A stretch of DNA of 64,000 bases from positions 1 through 64,000 of the forward strand of contig NZ_FNCP01000005.1 in assembly GCF_900100785.1 (NCBI RefSeq). The letters are read 5' to 3'. The position numbers and the translations under genes are program-made. This DNA is from Desulfosporosinus hippei DSM 8344 (lineage in GTDB: Bacteria > Bacillota > Desulfitobacteriia > Desulfitobacteriales > Desulfitobacteriaceae). The notes beneath the pieces are model-generated. The model made no database searches. It had not been told where the DNA came from and saw nothing but the letters and a program-made list of their open reading frames with translations. Of the stretch, positions 1-7,347 are shown piece after piece (position 1 is the first letter of the stretch; every line of letters begins with the position of its first letter).

Positions 1-42
1 CCGCCAGCGTTCGTCCTGAGCCAGGATCAAACTCTCCAAAAA
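1..42 (-). rRNA. rrs: 16S ribosomal RNA, 5' end only (partial)
   Basis: Read on the minus strand, the first bases give the universal 16S start region (AGAGTTTGATCCTGGCTCAG followed by GACGAACGCTGGCGG). Aligning the AGAGTTTGAT motif to its usual place (about base 8 of the mature RNA) puts the mature 5' end near base 42. The rest of the gene lies off the left edge. Promoters and a boxA-like leader are found just upstream. Confidence 0.95.
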
Positions 43-130
43 AAGTTATTTCAAACTTCTCATTAGAAGAAGATGATTGACTCATGATTTATTTTGAAAC
101 TCTTGCGAGTTTCTCTCATTGGCTGTCCTT

Positions 131-153
131 GTTGTTTAGTTTTCAAAGATCAG
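131..153 (-). promoter_or_regulatory. boxA-like antitermination element in the rRNA leader
   Basis: The minus strand reads TGATCTTTGAAAACTAAACA, which resembles the conserved leader/boxA sequence (TGnTCTTTGAAAACT) ahead of Firmicute 16S genes. It sits about 90 bases upstream of the mature 16S end and downstream of all three promoters, where NusB/S10-dependent antitermination elements are expected. The match is by motif only. Confidence 0.6.
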
Positions 154-187
154 GATTTTTGTTTTGACCCGTTTAGGCCGGAATCAT

Positions 188-216
188 ATCTTAGCATTTT
201 CAACTTGCGTTGTCAA
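188..216 (-). promoter_or_regulatory. rRNA promoter P3 (closest to 16S)
   Basis: Minus strand -35 TTGACA and -10 TAAGAT with exactly 17 bp between them. The spacer (ACGCAAGTTGAAAATGC) is nearly the same as in the two promoters further upstream, so the three were probably made by duplication. Confidence 0.8.
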
Positions 217-303
217 TACTTTTTTCAGTCGAGTAACACTGAGTATAAACTCTATGTACCTTTCGTTTCTATGATTCTCTTTGCCGGTTTATGACGGAAT
301 TTT

Positions 304-332
304 ACGTTAGCATTTTCAACTCTCGTTGTCAA
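304..332 (-). promoter_or_regulatory. rRNA promoter P2
   Basis: Minus strand -35 TTGACA, 17 bp spacer (ACGAGAGTTGAAAATGC), -10 TAACGT. Same architecture as the flanking copies; the -10 is the weakest of the three. Confidence 0.75.
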
Positions 333-388
333 TAACTAATTTCGAACTTGTTGTTTAAGTGTTCGGCCTGATTCTTGGCCGGAAACAC

Positions 389-417
389 ATAATAGCATCT
401 TCAACTTATGTTGTCAA
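389..417 (-). promoter_or_regulatory. rRNA promoter P1 (most upstream)
   Basis: Minus strand -35 TTGACA, 17 bp spacer (ACATAAGTTGAAGATGC), -10 TATTAT. It lies back to back with the padR promoter at 446-474, only about 30 bp away on the other strand. Confidence 0.8.
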
Positions 418-445
418 CACCTTATTTGAGAACCCGAACTGAAGA

Positions 446-474
446 TTGACACCTATATCGGCAGACGATATAAT
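446..474 (+). promoter_or_regulatory. Sigma-A promoter of the padR operon
   Basis: Consensus -35 TTGACA (446-451) and -10 TATAAT (469-474) with a 17 bp spacer. The first PadR-type palindrome fills the spacer and runs into the -10, so a bound repressor would block RNA polymerase. Confidence 0.8.
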
Positions 475-499
475 TCAATATAATATCGGCAGCCGATAT
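454..499. promoter_or_regulatory. Two palindromic operators, probable PadR sites
   Basis: Two related inverted repeats lie between promoter and gene. At 454-472 TATATCG and CGATATA flank GCAGA. At 483-499 ATATCGGC and GCCGATAT flank a single A. The first overlaps the promoter core and the second lies just downstream. Autorepression by the adjacent PadR protein is the simplest reading and is inferred from position. Confidence 0.7.
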
Positions 500-537
500 A
501 ACAAAGTTATTAAGTTTAGTTTAGGAGATCAAACAAT

Positions 538-864
538 ATGCCTGAAAGTACAGAACGCGGTGCTCTTACGGAAGCCGTTTACTATATCCTCTTAGCACTA
601 CATTCTCCCATGCATGGTTATGGGATTATGCAGTACGTCAAAGAACTTAGCAACGATCGCGTAAATCTTGGACCGGGAACTCTCTATGGAGCTATCAATA
701 CACTAATCGAAAAGGGGTGGATTAAAGCCTTGTCTACTCCTGAAAATAGCAGAAAAAAGGAATACGAAATTACTCTAAAGGGCCGAAAAACACTGCTCTT
801 GGAAATAGAACGTTTAGAGGAACTACTAGCCCATGGTAATAAAATTGCTAGGAGGGATGCCTGA
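538..864 (+). CDS. PadR family transcriptional regulator
   Basis: A 108-residue winged-helix DNA-binding protein of the small PadR group. The N-terminal helix region (GALTEAVYYILLALHSPMHGYGIMQYV) followed by NLGPGTLYGAINTLIEKGWI is the typical PadR recognition region, and a C-terminal helix (LLLEIERLEELL) would form the dimer. The AGGAG ribosome site lies about 10 bases before the ATG. The gene overlaps the next one by a single base (TGATG), so the two are translationally coupled. PadR/DUF2812 pairs are common in Firmicutes; the small-molecule ligand is unknown. Two palindromes in its own promoter suggest autoregulation. Confidence 0.9.
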   Translation: MPESTERGALTEAVYYILLALHSPMHGYGIMQYVKELSNDRVNLGPGTLYGAINTLIEKGWIKALSTPENSRKKEYEITLKGRKTLLLEIERLEELLAHGNKIARRDA

Positions 865-1418
865 TGAAATATCGGACTTTTAAATTCTTTGTAGACTTTG
901 AAAAAGAAGAGAAATGGTTAAATCAAATGGCTGCCAAAGGTTACAACTTTATAGATTTCAGTCTTCCTGGCCGTTATTTATTCGAAACAGGTAACCCTGG
1001 GGAATACATCTATCGAATAGAATTACTGAAGCATCTGCCAAACTCCCCAGAGAGTAAAGACTATATCGAATTTCTGGAAGATACCGGAGGCGAGCTGGTA
1101 TCAAGCCATTTTCGCTGGGCTTGGTTTCGCAGAAAATCCGCAGATGGTCCCTTTCACTTATTCACAGATTATTCCTCCCAAATTAAACATTATCAAAGAA
1201 TTATTTGGTTTATTGGTATTGTTGGTATTATTAATCTTGTTATTGGATTTTACAATCTGTGCTATGGCCTTCTTCTAACAGGCCCAGATTACGGTTTCTT
1301 CTTCAATGCCTATTTAGCGCCTATTAGCTTCTTAATAGCTTTCTTCTGTCTTAAAGTCACAACTTCCTATTATCTCAACCTAAAAAAGTTACAGAGGGAA
1401 AGCCAAATTCACGAATAA
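864..1418 (+). CDS. DUF2812 membrane protein
   Basis: This 184-residue protein has an N-terminal soluble part (KYRTFKFFVDFEKEEKWLNQMAAKGY is the hallmark opening of the DUF2812 family) and two C-terminal membrane helices at about residues 110-132 and 145-170. It is co-transcribed with padR and is the likely target of that repressor. The biochemical role of DUF2812 proteins is not established. Its last 44 bases overlap, on the opposite strand, the end of the convergent ketopantoate-reductase-like gene. Confidence 0.8.
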   Translation: MKYRTFKFFVDFEKEEKWLNQMAAKGYNFIDFSLPGRYLFETGNPGEYIYRIELLKHLPNSPESKDYIEFLEDTGGELVSSHFRWAWFRRKSADGPFHLFTDYSSQIKHYQRIIWFIGIVGIINLVIGFYNLCYGLLLTGPDYGFFFNAYLAPISFLIAFFCLKVTTSYYLNLKKLQRESQIHE

Positions 1419-2349
1419 CTATGTCAAGAGATGGAATATTGAGCTTCTTTATCTTTAATCCGCCGATAAAGTTCTTCATTGACAGGTGTAGAGACACCAT
1501 ATTTTTTCCCAATTCTATTACTGCCCCGGAGAATAAATCCACCTCACTGAAACGTTTCGCCTCCATATCTTGACGCATTGAGGGTTTGCCTTCTGGGCAC
1601 AGTGGATCTAAAACATTCAGCCAATATTTTAAGTCCAGCTCCGTCAGATTAGTACCCTCCTTTTCTGACAGAACCATGACCTCCCTCATTGCTGCAATCA
1701 TTGTATCTCTAGCCGCACCCTCTTTTTGAATTTCCCCATAATTGCTCTCATAGACGGCAACTGTTTGGTTCACACCTACATTGAGCATGAATTTACCCCA
1801 GATTCGCTTATTCATGTCCGTAACTGCTTCAAAAGGGACAGCCACGCTTTCAAAAAAGCGCGCGACTTCCCGAACCCGCTCTGAGATAACCCCTGATTCT
1901 CCCTCACCAAAGACCAGCATCCCCATATGATCATAAGTTGCTCGATTCCCAACTTTAGCAGCATCCATCCCTTGTGCTACACAATAGAGGATTTTGTCCA
2001 TTCCATAAGTCTGTCCAATAATCCTTTCACTTGTGATTCCATTCAGTGCGGATAAAATGATGGTATGTTCCCCTACCTGATTCTTGACTGCTTTAATAGC
2101 ATCATTAAGTCCACTGTATTTAACTGCAAAAATAATAAGATCCGCTGGTTCTTCTACGTCCTCGGGTGCTAGATAATTGAACTCGCAGCGCTCACCATTG
2201 CAAAAAACAGAATCACTTTGATACCGTCGGGTTCTTTCTTGGTCAGCAATAATTCTCAAAGCTCCTTTGGGCATTCTTTTGGTCAAATGATGTCCATATA
2301 AAATCCCTAATGCCCCTAAGCCAATAATACATACTTTCTTTATCGCCAT
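1375..2349 (-). CDS. 2-dehydropantoate 2-reductase (ketopantoate reductase) family protein
   Basis: A 324-residue ApbA/PanE-type oxidoreductase. The N-terminus carries the NAD(P)-binding glycine motif GLGALGILYG (residues 10-19) with the rest of a Rossmann fold. The middle has the family's IWGKFMLNVGVNQTVAVY stretch, where a lysine and asparagine contact the substrate. Canonical PanE reduces ketopantoate to pantoate in coenzyme A synthesis, but many paralogues act on other 2-keto acids, and no pantothenate genes lie nearby, so substrate is uncertain. It starts at an ATG behind AAAGG and converges on DUF2812 with a 44 bp overlap. Confidence 0.8.
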   Translation of the reverse strand: MAIKKVCIIGLGALGILYGHHLTKRMPKGALRIIADQERTRRYQSDSVFCNGERCEFNYLAPEDVEEPADLIIFAVKYSGLNDAIKAVKNQVGEHTIILSALNGITSERIIGQTYGMDKILYCVAQGMDAAKVGNRATYDHMGMLVFGEGESGVISERVREVARFFESVAVPFEAVTDMNKRIWGKFMLNVGVNQTVAVYESNYGEIQKEGAARDTMIAAMREVMVLSEKEGTNLTELDLKYWLNVLDPLCPEGKPSMRQDMEAKRFSEVDLFSGAVIELGKNMVSLHLSMKNFIGGLKIKKLNIPSLDIVIREFGFPSVTFLG

Positions 2350-2572
2350 AATACCTTTACCTTTCTATCATTTTTAATGACCTCAATAATATTAGCGTGC
2401 CAAATCCATTCGAATTGCCGTCTTCTTTCATGCCGATAATTATTTTTAAAATCGATATATTTGCTGTAATATTTACATGATAACTATACCTTTTTCATAT
2501 AGCATTGACAACGATTAGGGCTTGTTTAGAAGATTCTAAGACCTATCCTTAATAGTGTCGTTGATATTTAAA

Positions 2573-2607
2573 ACACCCTTGGTAAGTCAGAAACTTACCA
2601 AGGGTGT
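2573..2607 (-). terminator. Intrinsic terminator-like hairpin after the ABC-F gene
   Basis: A perfect 15 bp stem (ACACCCTTGGTAAGT and its complement) with a CAGAA loop lies in the 303-base gap between the ABC-F gene and the convergent side of the panE-like gene. On the minus strand it is followed by a short T-rich run (TTTAAAT), so it probably ends the ABC-F transcript. Nothing else is evident in this gap. Confidence 0.7.
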
Positions 2608-2652
2608 CTATTTAAGAAAAACTCTCTAAAGTGATATAGATATAGTAGGGAA

Positions 2653-4131
2653 TCAGATATTTACAATCTTTGTCGAGATATTCCCGCTGAATGTCTTATC
2701 GTGCTCCACAAACAAAATAGTCGGTTGGTATTCAAGCAACAGTTCTTCGATCTGTATACGAGAAATTACATCTATAAAGTTGAGGGGTTCATCCCATATA
2801 TATAGATGGGCTTGTTCACAGAGGCTTTTGGCAATCAACACTTTTTTCTTTTGACCGCCGCTAAACGTTGACATATCCTTTTCAAATTGAATTCTGGAAA
2901 AGGCCAGCTTTCTTAAAATGGACTTAAAAAGGCTTTCATCAATGGCGTTGTCTTTGGCATAGTCTGTCAAATTACCCTGTAGCTGCGAAGTATCCTGTGA
3001 AACAAAGGATATTTTAAGCTGACTCCCTTTCCTAAAGGTGCCAGTATAGTTTATAGCCTCGCCACAAATAAGTTTAAGAATACTTGATTTTCCTGAGCCA
3101 TTTTTACCGATCAGGGCTATTCGGTCACCTTGCTCGATCGTGAAGCTTATATCGTTACAAATCATTGTTTTGCCATAAGAAACTGAAACTGCTTCAAGTT
3201 CGACAAGTTGATTCTTATGATAAGCAAGTTGAGAAATCTTCAGGCTGTCGGCTTCTTCAATATTTTTAAGGAGTTTAGACTTTTCAGCAATGGCTGACTG
3301 CTGTCTGCTTTCGATTGACTTGGAGCGTTTCATCATCTTAGCAGCCTTATGACCAACGTAACCCTTATCCAGCTTTGACCCGGAATTTGTTGTACCATTT
3401 TTAGTCTTTTCCACTTCCTGTGACCAGTTGTTCGTTCGTTTGGCCGAATTCGATAAGCGATTAATATCTTTTTTAAGCTTTTCATTTTCGGCAAGTTCAA
3501 AACTATCCTGCCTCTTTTTATTGTTCCACCAACTTGAAAAGTTACCTTTTTGAATTTCGATATCAGCCTTATTAATGGAAAGAATATGGTCAACACAGTT
3601 ATCCAGGAATGCTCTGTCGTGGGATACCAGTATGAAGCCACTTTTTGTCTTGAGATACTCACTGACAAGTTTTCGGGCCGTCATATCCAGGTGATTAGTG
3701 GGCTCATCAATCAATAGAAAACTATTCTCCTTGAGAAATAAAGCAGCAAGTAACACTTTCGTTTGTTCACCCAAGGATAAGGAAGCAAAAGGACGATATA
3801 AAACCTCCTCGGAAACTTCCAGCAACGAAAATTCCCGCATTAATTTCCAGTGCAGGTAGTCTGGAAAAATGTCGTTGATTACATCAAGGGTATTTATTTC
3901 CTTGTTTTTAACCTTAAAAGGAAAATATTCAAAGCTGACACTGGCCGAAATCTTACCGCTATATTCATAGTTACCCAGCAATAACTTAAGAAATGTCGTC
4001 TTACCTCTACCATTTCTTCCGGTAAACCCTAATTTCCAATCTGTGTCTATTTGAAAGCTCACGTTTTCAAAAATGTTATCGTAGCTCCCGTCGTAAGCAA
4101 AGGTCAGATTTGTTACATTTATTAGTGACAT
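2653..4131 (-). CDS. Lsa-type ABC-F ribosomal protection protein
   Basis: A 492-residue soluble protein with two ATP-binding cassettes and no membrane segments. Cassette 1 has GRNGRGKTT, LSLGEQ and LLIDEPTNHLD; cassette 2 has GKNGSGKSS, FSGGQKKK and YIWDEPLNFID. The opening MSLINVTNLTFAYDGSYDNI closely resembles LsaA and its clostridial relatives, which bind ribosomes and remove lincosamides, pleuromutilins and streptogramin A. The lysine-rich linker between cassettes (about residues 185-300) is where the drug-dislodging arm lies. I start at the ATG at 4131, seven bases after AGGAGGACAAAATT, rather than 15 codons upstream. The leader carries an attenuator-like hairpin, as expected for drug-inducible ABC-F genes. 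Resistance spectrum is inferred. Confidence 0.88.
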   Translation of the reverse strand: MSLINVTNLTFAYDGSYDNIFENVSFQIDTDWKLGFTGRNGRGKTTFLKLLLGNYEYSGKISASVSFEYFPFKVKNKEINTLDVINDIFPDYLHWKLMREFSLLEVSEEVLYRPFASLSLGEQTKVLLAALFLKENSFLLIDEPTNHLDMTARKLVSEYLKTKSGFILVSHDRAFLDNCVDHILSINKADIEIQKGNFSSWWNNKKRQDSFELAENEKLKKDINRLSNSAKRTNNWSQEVEKTKNGTTNSGSKLDKGYVGHKAAKMMKRSKSIESRQQSAIAEKSKLLKNIEEADSLKISQLAYHKNQLVELEAVSVSYGKTMICNDISFTIEQGDRIALIGKNGSGKSSILKLICGEAINYTGTFRKGSQLKISFVSQDTSQLQGNLTDYAKDNAIDESLFKSILRKLAFSRIQFEKDMSTFSGGQKKKVLIAKSLCEQAHLYIWDEPLNFIDVISRIQIEELLLEYQPTILFVEHDKTFSGNISTKIVNI

Positions 4132-4149
4132 AATTTTGTCCTCCTGTGC

Positions 4150-4190
4150 AAAAAAATAAGAACCGCAAGAAAGCACTTCTTACAGCTCTT
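4150..4190 (-). terminator. Leader terminator (attenuator) ahead of the ABC-F gene
   Basis: On the minus strand AAGAGCTGTAAGAA pairs with TTCTTGCGGTTCTT (14 bp with three G-U pairs) around a short loop and is followed by A then seven Ts. It sits about 20 bases upstream of the ABC-F start codon, so it would stop transcription before the gene. Its 3' arm (4165-4173) can instead pair perfectly with 4264-4272 upstream. Confidence 0.75.
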
Positions 4191-4263
4191 AAATACACAG
4201 CTAAGCCAGACCCCTATCAGGGATATGGTAAAAATGTATCCTTTGAGTGAAAAGAGTTAGTAA

Positions 4264-4272
4264 CTTTCTTGC
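4264..4272 (-). promoter_or_regulatory. Putative antiterminator arm
   Basis: Minus strand GCAAGAAAG is an exact 9-base complement of CTTTCTTGC in the 3' arm of the leader terminator (4165-4173). Pairing would dissolve the terminator. It follows directly after the stop codon of a candidate 12-codon leader ORF, so ribosome position would decide which structure forms. Confidence 0.55.
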
Positions 4273-4311
4273 CTAAGCACAACAAAACAAGCCGTTTCTG
4301 CGACTGTCCAT
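4273..4311 (-). CDS. Candidate 12-residue leader peptide of the ABC-F gene
   Basis: ATG at 4309-4311 opens MDSRRNGLFCCA, ending at TAG (4273-4275) immediately before the antiterminator arm. No strong ribosome site is visible, which counts against it. A shorter alternative further upstream (MRNFSC) has a better-spaced GGAG. Short upstream ORFs with drug-sensitive stalling are known for related ABC-F genes; that this one works that way is inference. Confidence 0.35.
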   Translation of the reverse strand: MDSRRNGLFCCA

Positions 4312-4376
4312 ATTATGCTTTGTAATTAGCAAGAAAAATTACGCATCTTTCCATCTCCAATCTCTAATTGATTTTT

Positions 4377-4407
4377 TCATTTTACTATACACCCTAAAAA
4401 AATACAA
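4377..4407 (-). promoter_or_regulatory. Probable promoter of the ABC-F leader
   Basis: Minus strand -35 TTGTAT, 17 bp T-rich spacer and -10 TAAAAT. This would give a leader of about 240 bases that contains the candidate leader ORF, antiterminator arm and attenuator. Confidence 0.5.
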
Positions 4408-4453
4408 CTGTAACATAGGGAGCATTAATCTCCATATATAGGAAACCACATTT

Positions 4454-4984
4454 TCAAAGTAATGCAGATTTTTGTAAGGAGCCATAGACCCTCTTTGTCA
4501 GGATGCCTGCAGCAATAGTTCCTACGAAGGCGGTTAGGCAGGAGGATAAAAGTGCGATCTTCCAGTCAAGATGAAAGACATAGATTAATCCAACCATAAC
4601 GCAAAGGTTGCCGGAAACAGCAGTCCCGAGCATTGCCAATATGTGGTGGCCTAATTTATCCATGGATAATCTTCCGGAAATTAATGAGTAGACAACGGAT
4701 CCGATAACATTGGCGAATAGGAAGAAAAAGCCCAGGGGCGAATAGCCTGTAGCCATGGCTACTACGGCTTCCACTACTCCGGCGATAATACCCGCCGGTT
4801 GTCTGTACATTAAGACAATCAGACCGGTAAAGAATGCCCAGCATGTGCCATTAAGTAGTAAGAGGGTTGGATCCAATATTGCGTCAATACGTCCTGTAAC
4901 CTGCATCATGATCAACATGACGATTCCTATGATGACTGAGCCTACAAGTGCCTTTGTGTCAGTTCTGAATAATTTTTTATTCAT
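4454..4984 (-). CDS. ECF transporter substrate-binding (S) component, probably for a corrinoid
   Basis: A 176-residue, very hydrophobic protein with about six membrane helices. It carries the short soluble start and GYSPLGFFFLFANVIGSVVY segment typical of small ECF S components. It is the last gene of a three-gene operon (ATPase, T component, S component) 26 bases behind the T gene. The operon is preceded by a cobalamin riboswitch, so vitamin B12 or a precursor is the likeliest cargo. The sequence alone does not fix the substrate. It starts at ATG behind AGGGGGAG. Confidence 0.75.
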   Translation of the reverse strand: MNKKLFRTDTKALVGSVIIGIVMLIMMQVTGRIDAILDPTLLLLNGTCWAFFTGLIVLMYRQPAGIIAGVVEAVVAMATGYSPLGFFFLFANVIGSVVYSLISGRLSMDKLGHHILAMLGTAVSGNLCVMVGLIYVFHLDWKIALLSSCLTAFVGTIAAGILTKRVYGSLQKSALL

Positions 4985-5010
4985 CTTTTCTCCCCCTAAA
5001 ATTATTCTAA

Positions 5011-5748
5011 TTATATTAATGGCAATATCTTGCTTGTCAGGCTGATGATTATTACCATTAACATCCCAGAAATTAAAACAACATCGTACGTCCTAAGCTC
5101 CAGACTCGAGGTAAACGTGCGGGTTTTAGTTCGTCCGTAGCCTCTTAACTCCATGGCCAAGGCAGTTTCAGTGGCGCGTCGAACTGAGCGATATAAAAAT
5201 GGCAGAAAGGTTGGAAAAATACCTTTGAGATTGTCCCAAGCACTTTCCATTCTGAGACCCCGAGCACGTTGGCTATCAATTATGGATATATATTCAGCTT
5301 TCATGAGTGGGAGGAAGCGGACACTTAGTCCTACCAACATAGCAAATCGGTAAGGAATCTTGAATTTTATCAGCATCAAGGTAAACTCTTGAGGTGAGGA
5401 AGATGTGAAAAAATGCATACTTGCCAAAACAATAATGCCAGCCTTGAGTATACCGGTGATCGCTAGTGGCAGGGCTTGACTGTATATTTTCAGAATTCCC
5501 CATTGGTAGATTAGAACGCCTTCCCGACAAAAAATCAGCTGTACGACCAGTATCTGAAGTCCCAAAAGCAATAAAATCACAATCATGGCTTTATACCGCT
5601 TTAAGGAACCCATCAAGATTAGCGAGGCCATAACCTCCACTAATAAAACAATACTTAACTGAACAGCAGTCCCACTAATCAGTGAGAAATTGATCATCAG
5701 AACATACCAGGCCAGCTTTGTCCGGGGATCAAGCTTGGAGAGACCCAT
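5011..5748 (-). CDS. ecfT: ECF transporter transmembrane (T) component
   Basis: This membrane protein (245 residues) couples the ATPases to the S component. Five or so hydrophobic helices are followed by the cytoplasmic coupling region with the two conserved short motifs: SQRARGLRM (Ala-Arg-Gly) and ELRGYG (variant of the second Ala-Arg-Gly). I start at the ATG at 5748, six bases after AGGGAGG, rather than the TTG two codons upstream. The gene overlaps the end of the ATPase gene by about 20 bases, indicating translational coupling. Confidence 0.88.
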   Translation of the reverse strand: MGLSKLDPRTKLAWYVLMINFSLISGTAVQLSIVLLVEVMASLILMGSLKRYKAMIVILLLLGLQILVVQLIFCREGVLIYQWGILKIYSQALPLAITGILKAGIIVLASMHFFTSSSPQEFTLMLIKFKIPYRFAMLVGLSVRFLPLMKAEYISIIDSQRARGLRMESAWDNLKGIFPTFLPFLYRSVRRATETALAMELRGYGRTKTRTFTSSLELRTYDVVLISGMLMVIIISLTSKILPLI

Positions 5749-7267
5749 CTTCAACCTCCCTGAAAGAAATAGGGTTATGAAAATTCAAACCAATGGCTTT
5801 AAGTGTATCAAGATGTTGATCGAGATCTCTTCTCGATATATCAAGTTGAATACGATGATTATGCAGGGCGACCAGCCTGTTGGAATAGTCTTTTGCCATG
5901 GTCAAGTCGTGAGATATAAGTAGGATTGTGTGGCCATTTTTTGATAAGTGAAGGAGTTTGTCCATGATCATATACCCTTGGTTTTCGTCAAGACCTGAAG
6001 TTGGTTCGTCGGCAATAATGAACTCCGGATCACTGACGAGGATGGAGGCCAAGGCTAAAAGCTGGCGCTGACCACGGCTTAAGCGATGAGGGTGTATTGT
6101 TTTATAATCCAGTAGTCCCACGAACTTGAGGGACTCCTCAATCTTTTGTACTATTACTTCATTTTGTTCCCCCCTTAACTTCAGAGAAAATCCGACTTCT
6201 TCTTCTACGGTGCTTGCAAAGATCTGATAGTCAGGGTTTTGAAACAGAAATCCTACCTGGGAACGGATCTCTGCCAGTTTCCCTTTATTCAGAGGCTGGT
6301 TAAACACTTTAATCTCGCCTTTTGAGGGCTTCAATAGACCGATAAGCAGCTTAGCTAAGGTCGATTTTCCGGAACCGTTTAAACCTATAACTGATAAAAA
6401 ATCCCCCTTATAGATTTCCAAATTAATATCTTCACAACCTAGTAAATTGTTTTTGTACAGGTAGGTGACATTCGAAATTTTAGCAATAATTTCATTGGGC
6501 CTACTTTGATCCTTGTTGGAGGAGGAGAGGTGTTTTATCCTTCCTCTTCGATGCATCATTTGCTCCATGTAGTATGCTTTTGGTAAATACTCTTTAACAA
6601 TTTCACCTGCTCGAATATAGAGGACTCTGTTGGCATAGTTGAGGACTTCTTCAATTCGATCCATAACTAAAACAATGGTTAAATTCTTAGTTTTATTCAA
6701 TTGACCTAACCGCTCATAAAGCTCATTGCGGCCTTGTGGATCAAGTTCAGCCGTCGGCTGGTCTAGAATTAAAATAGGGGCATTGAGGGCTAAAACACCA
6801 GCCAGAACGACTCGTTGGGCTTGACCACCTGAAAGAGCTGCCGTTTGTCGGCTTTCATAGCCCTTTAAACCGACAAGTTGCAAGGCGGTTTTAACCCTCT
6901 GATCCATTTGCTCTAAGGGGATTTCCAGATTGCCGAGGCCAAATGCAATATCCTCGTAGACATCCAAACTAATAATTTGATTTTGGGGCTCCTGCATCAT
7001 GTATCCCGCATAATTCGACATTCTATTAAGAGGCATATTCTTAATATCTTGCCCCATGATTGTGACTTTTCCCGTTAAGTCCGCGTCATGATAGTGAGGG
7101 ATTGCGCCTGTTATGGTATGTAGTAAAATGGATTTTCCAGAAGCTACTCCTCCGGTAATGACGATGAAATCTCCCCTAACAATCTCAAAATCGATGTTTT
7201 TTAGTGCTGGTTTTTCTTCATGCGGAAAGACTAGTTTTTCAATTTTAATCTTAGCAATCGTTTCCAT
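5729..7267 (-). CDS. ECF transporter fused double ATPase (EcfA-EcfA')
   Basis: A 512-residue fusion of two ATP-binding domains. Domain 1: Walker A GGVASGKS (39-46), LSGGQ (145-149), Walker B LILDQPTAELDP with Gln170 where the catalytic Glu normally is, and VLVMDR where the switch His is expected (Met202). Domain 2 (from about 265): GLNGSGKST, LSRGQ in place of LSGGQ, IIADEPTSGLD and LLISHD. So one composite site looks degenerate and the other canonical. It heads the operon directly behind the cobalamin riboswitch, with TTTAGGAGATGTC before ATG. Confidence 0.88.
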   Translation of the reverse strand: METIAKIKIEKLVFPHEEKPALKNIDFEIVRGDFIVITGGVASGKSILLHTITGAIPHYHDADLTGKVTIMGQDIKNMPLNRMSNYAGYMMQEPQNQIISLDVYEDIAFGLGNLEIPLEQMDQRVKTALQLVGLKGYESRQTAALSGGQAQRVVLAGVLALNAPILILDQPTAELDPQGRNELYERLGQLNKTKNLTIVLVMDRIEEVLNYANRVLYIRAGEIVKEYLPKAYYMEQMMHRRGRIKHLSSSNKDQSRPNEIIAKISNVTYLYKNNLLGCEDINLEIYKGDFLSVIGLNGSGKSTLAKLLIGLLKPSKGEIKVFNQPLNKGKLAEIRSQVGFLFQNPDYQIFASTVEEEVGFSLKLRGEQNEVIVQKIEESLKFVGLLDYKTIHPHRLSRGQRQLLALASILVSDPEFIIADEPTSGLDENQGYMIMDKLLHLSKNGHTILLISHDLTMAKDYSNRLVALHNHRIQLDISRRDLDQHLDTLKAIGLNFHNPISFREVEDGSLQA

Positions 7268-7289
7268 GACATCTCCTAAAGTTTGAATT

Positions 7290-7320
7290 AAAAAAAGCCC
7301 CAGCTTAATAAGCTAGAACT
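7290..7320 (-). terminator. Expression-platform terminator of the cobalamin riboswitch
   Basis: Minus strand AGTTCTAGCTT pairs with AAGCTGGGGCT (11 bp, three G-U pairs, ATT loop) and is followed by seven Ts. It lies between the aptamer and the ATPase start codon, as expected for transcriptional OFF control by the ligand. Confidence 0.8.
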
Positions 7321-7347
7321 TTACCTTTGTCCTTTTGCAATATTTCA

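Noticed and set aside
94-294. 66-codon open frame on the plus strand near the 16S gene
   Set aside because: It overlaps the rRNA boxA-like leader and one of the promoters, has no ribosome site and no protein-like pattern.
3333-3668. 111-codon minus-strand frame inside the ABC-F gene
   Set aside because: Alternative frame of a clear ABC-F gene; composition is not protein-like.
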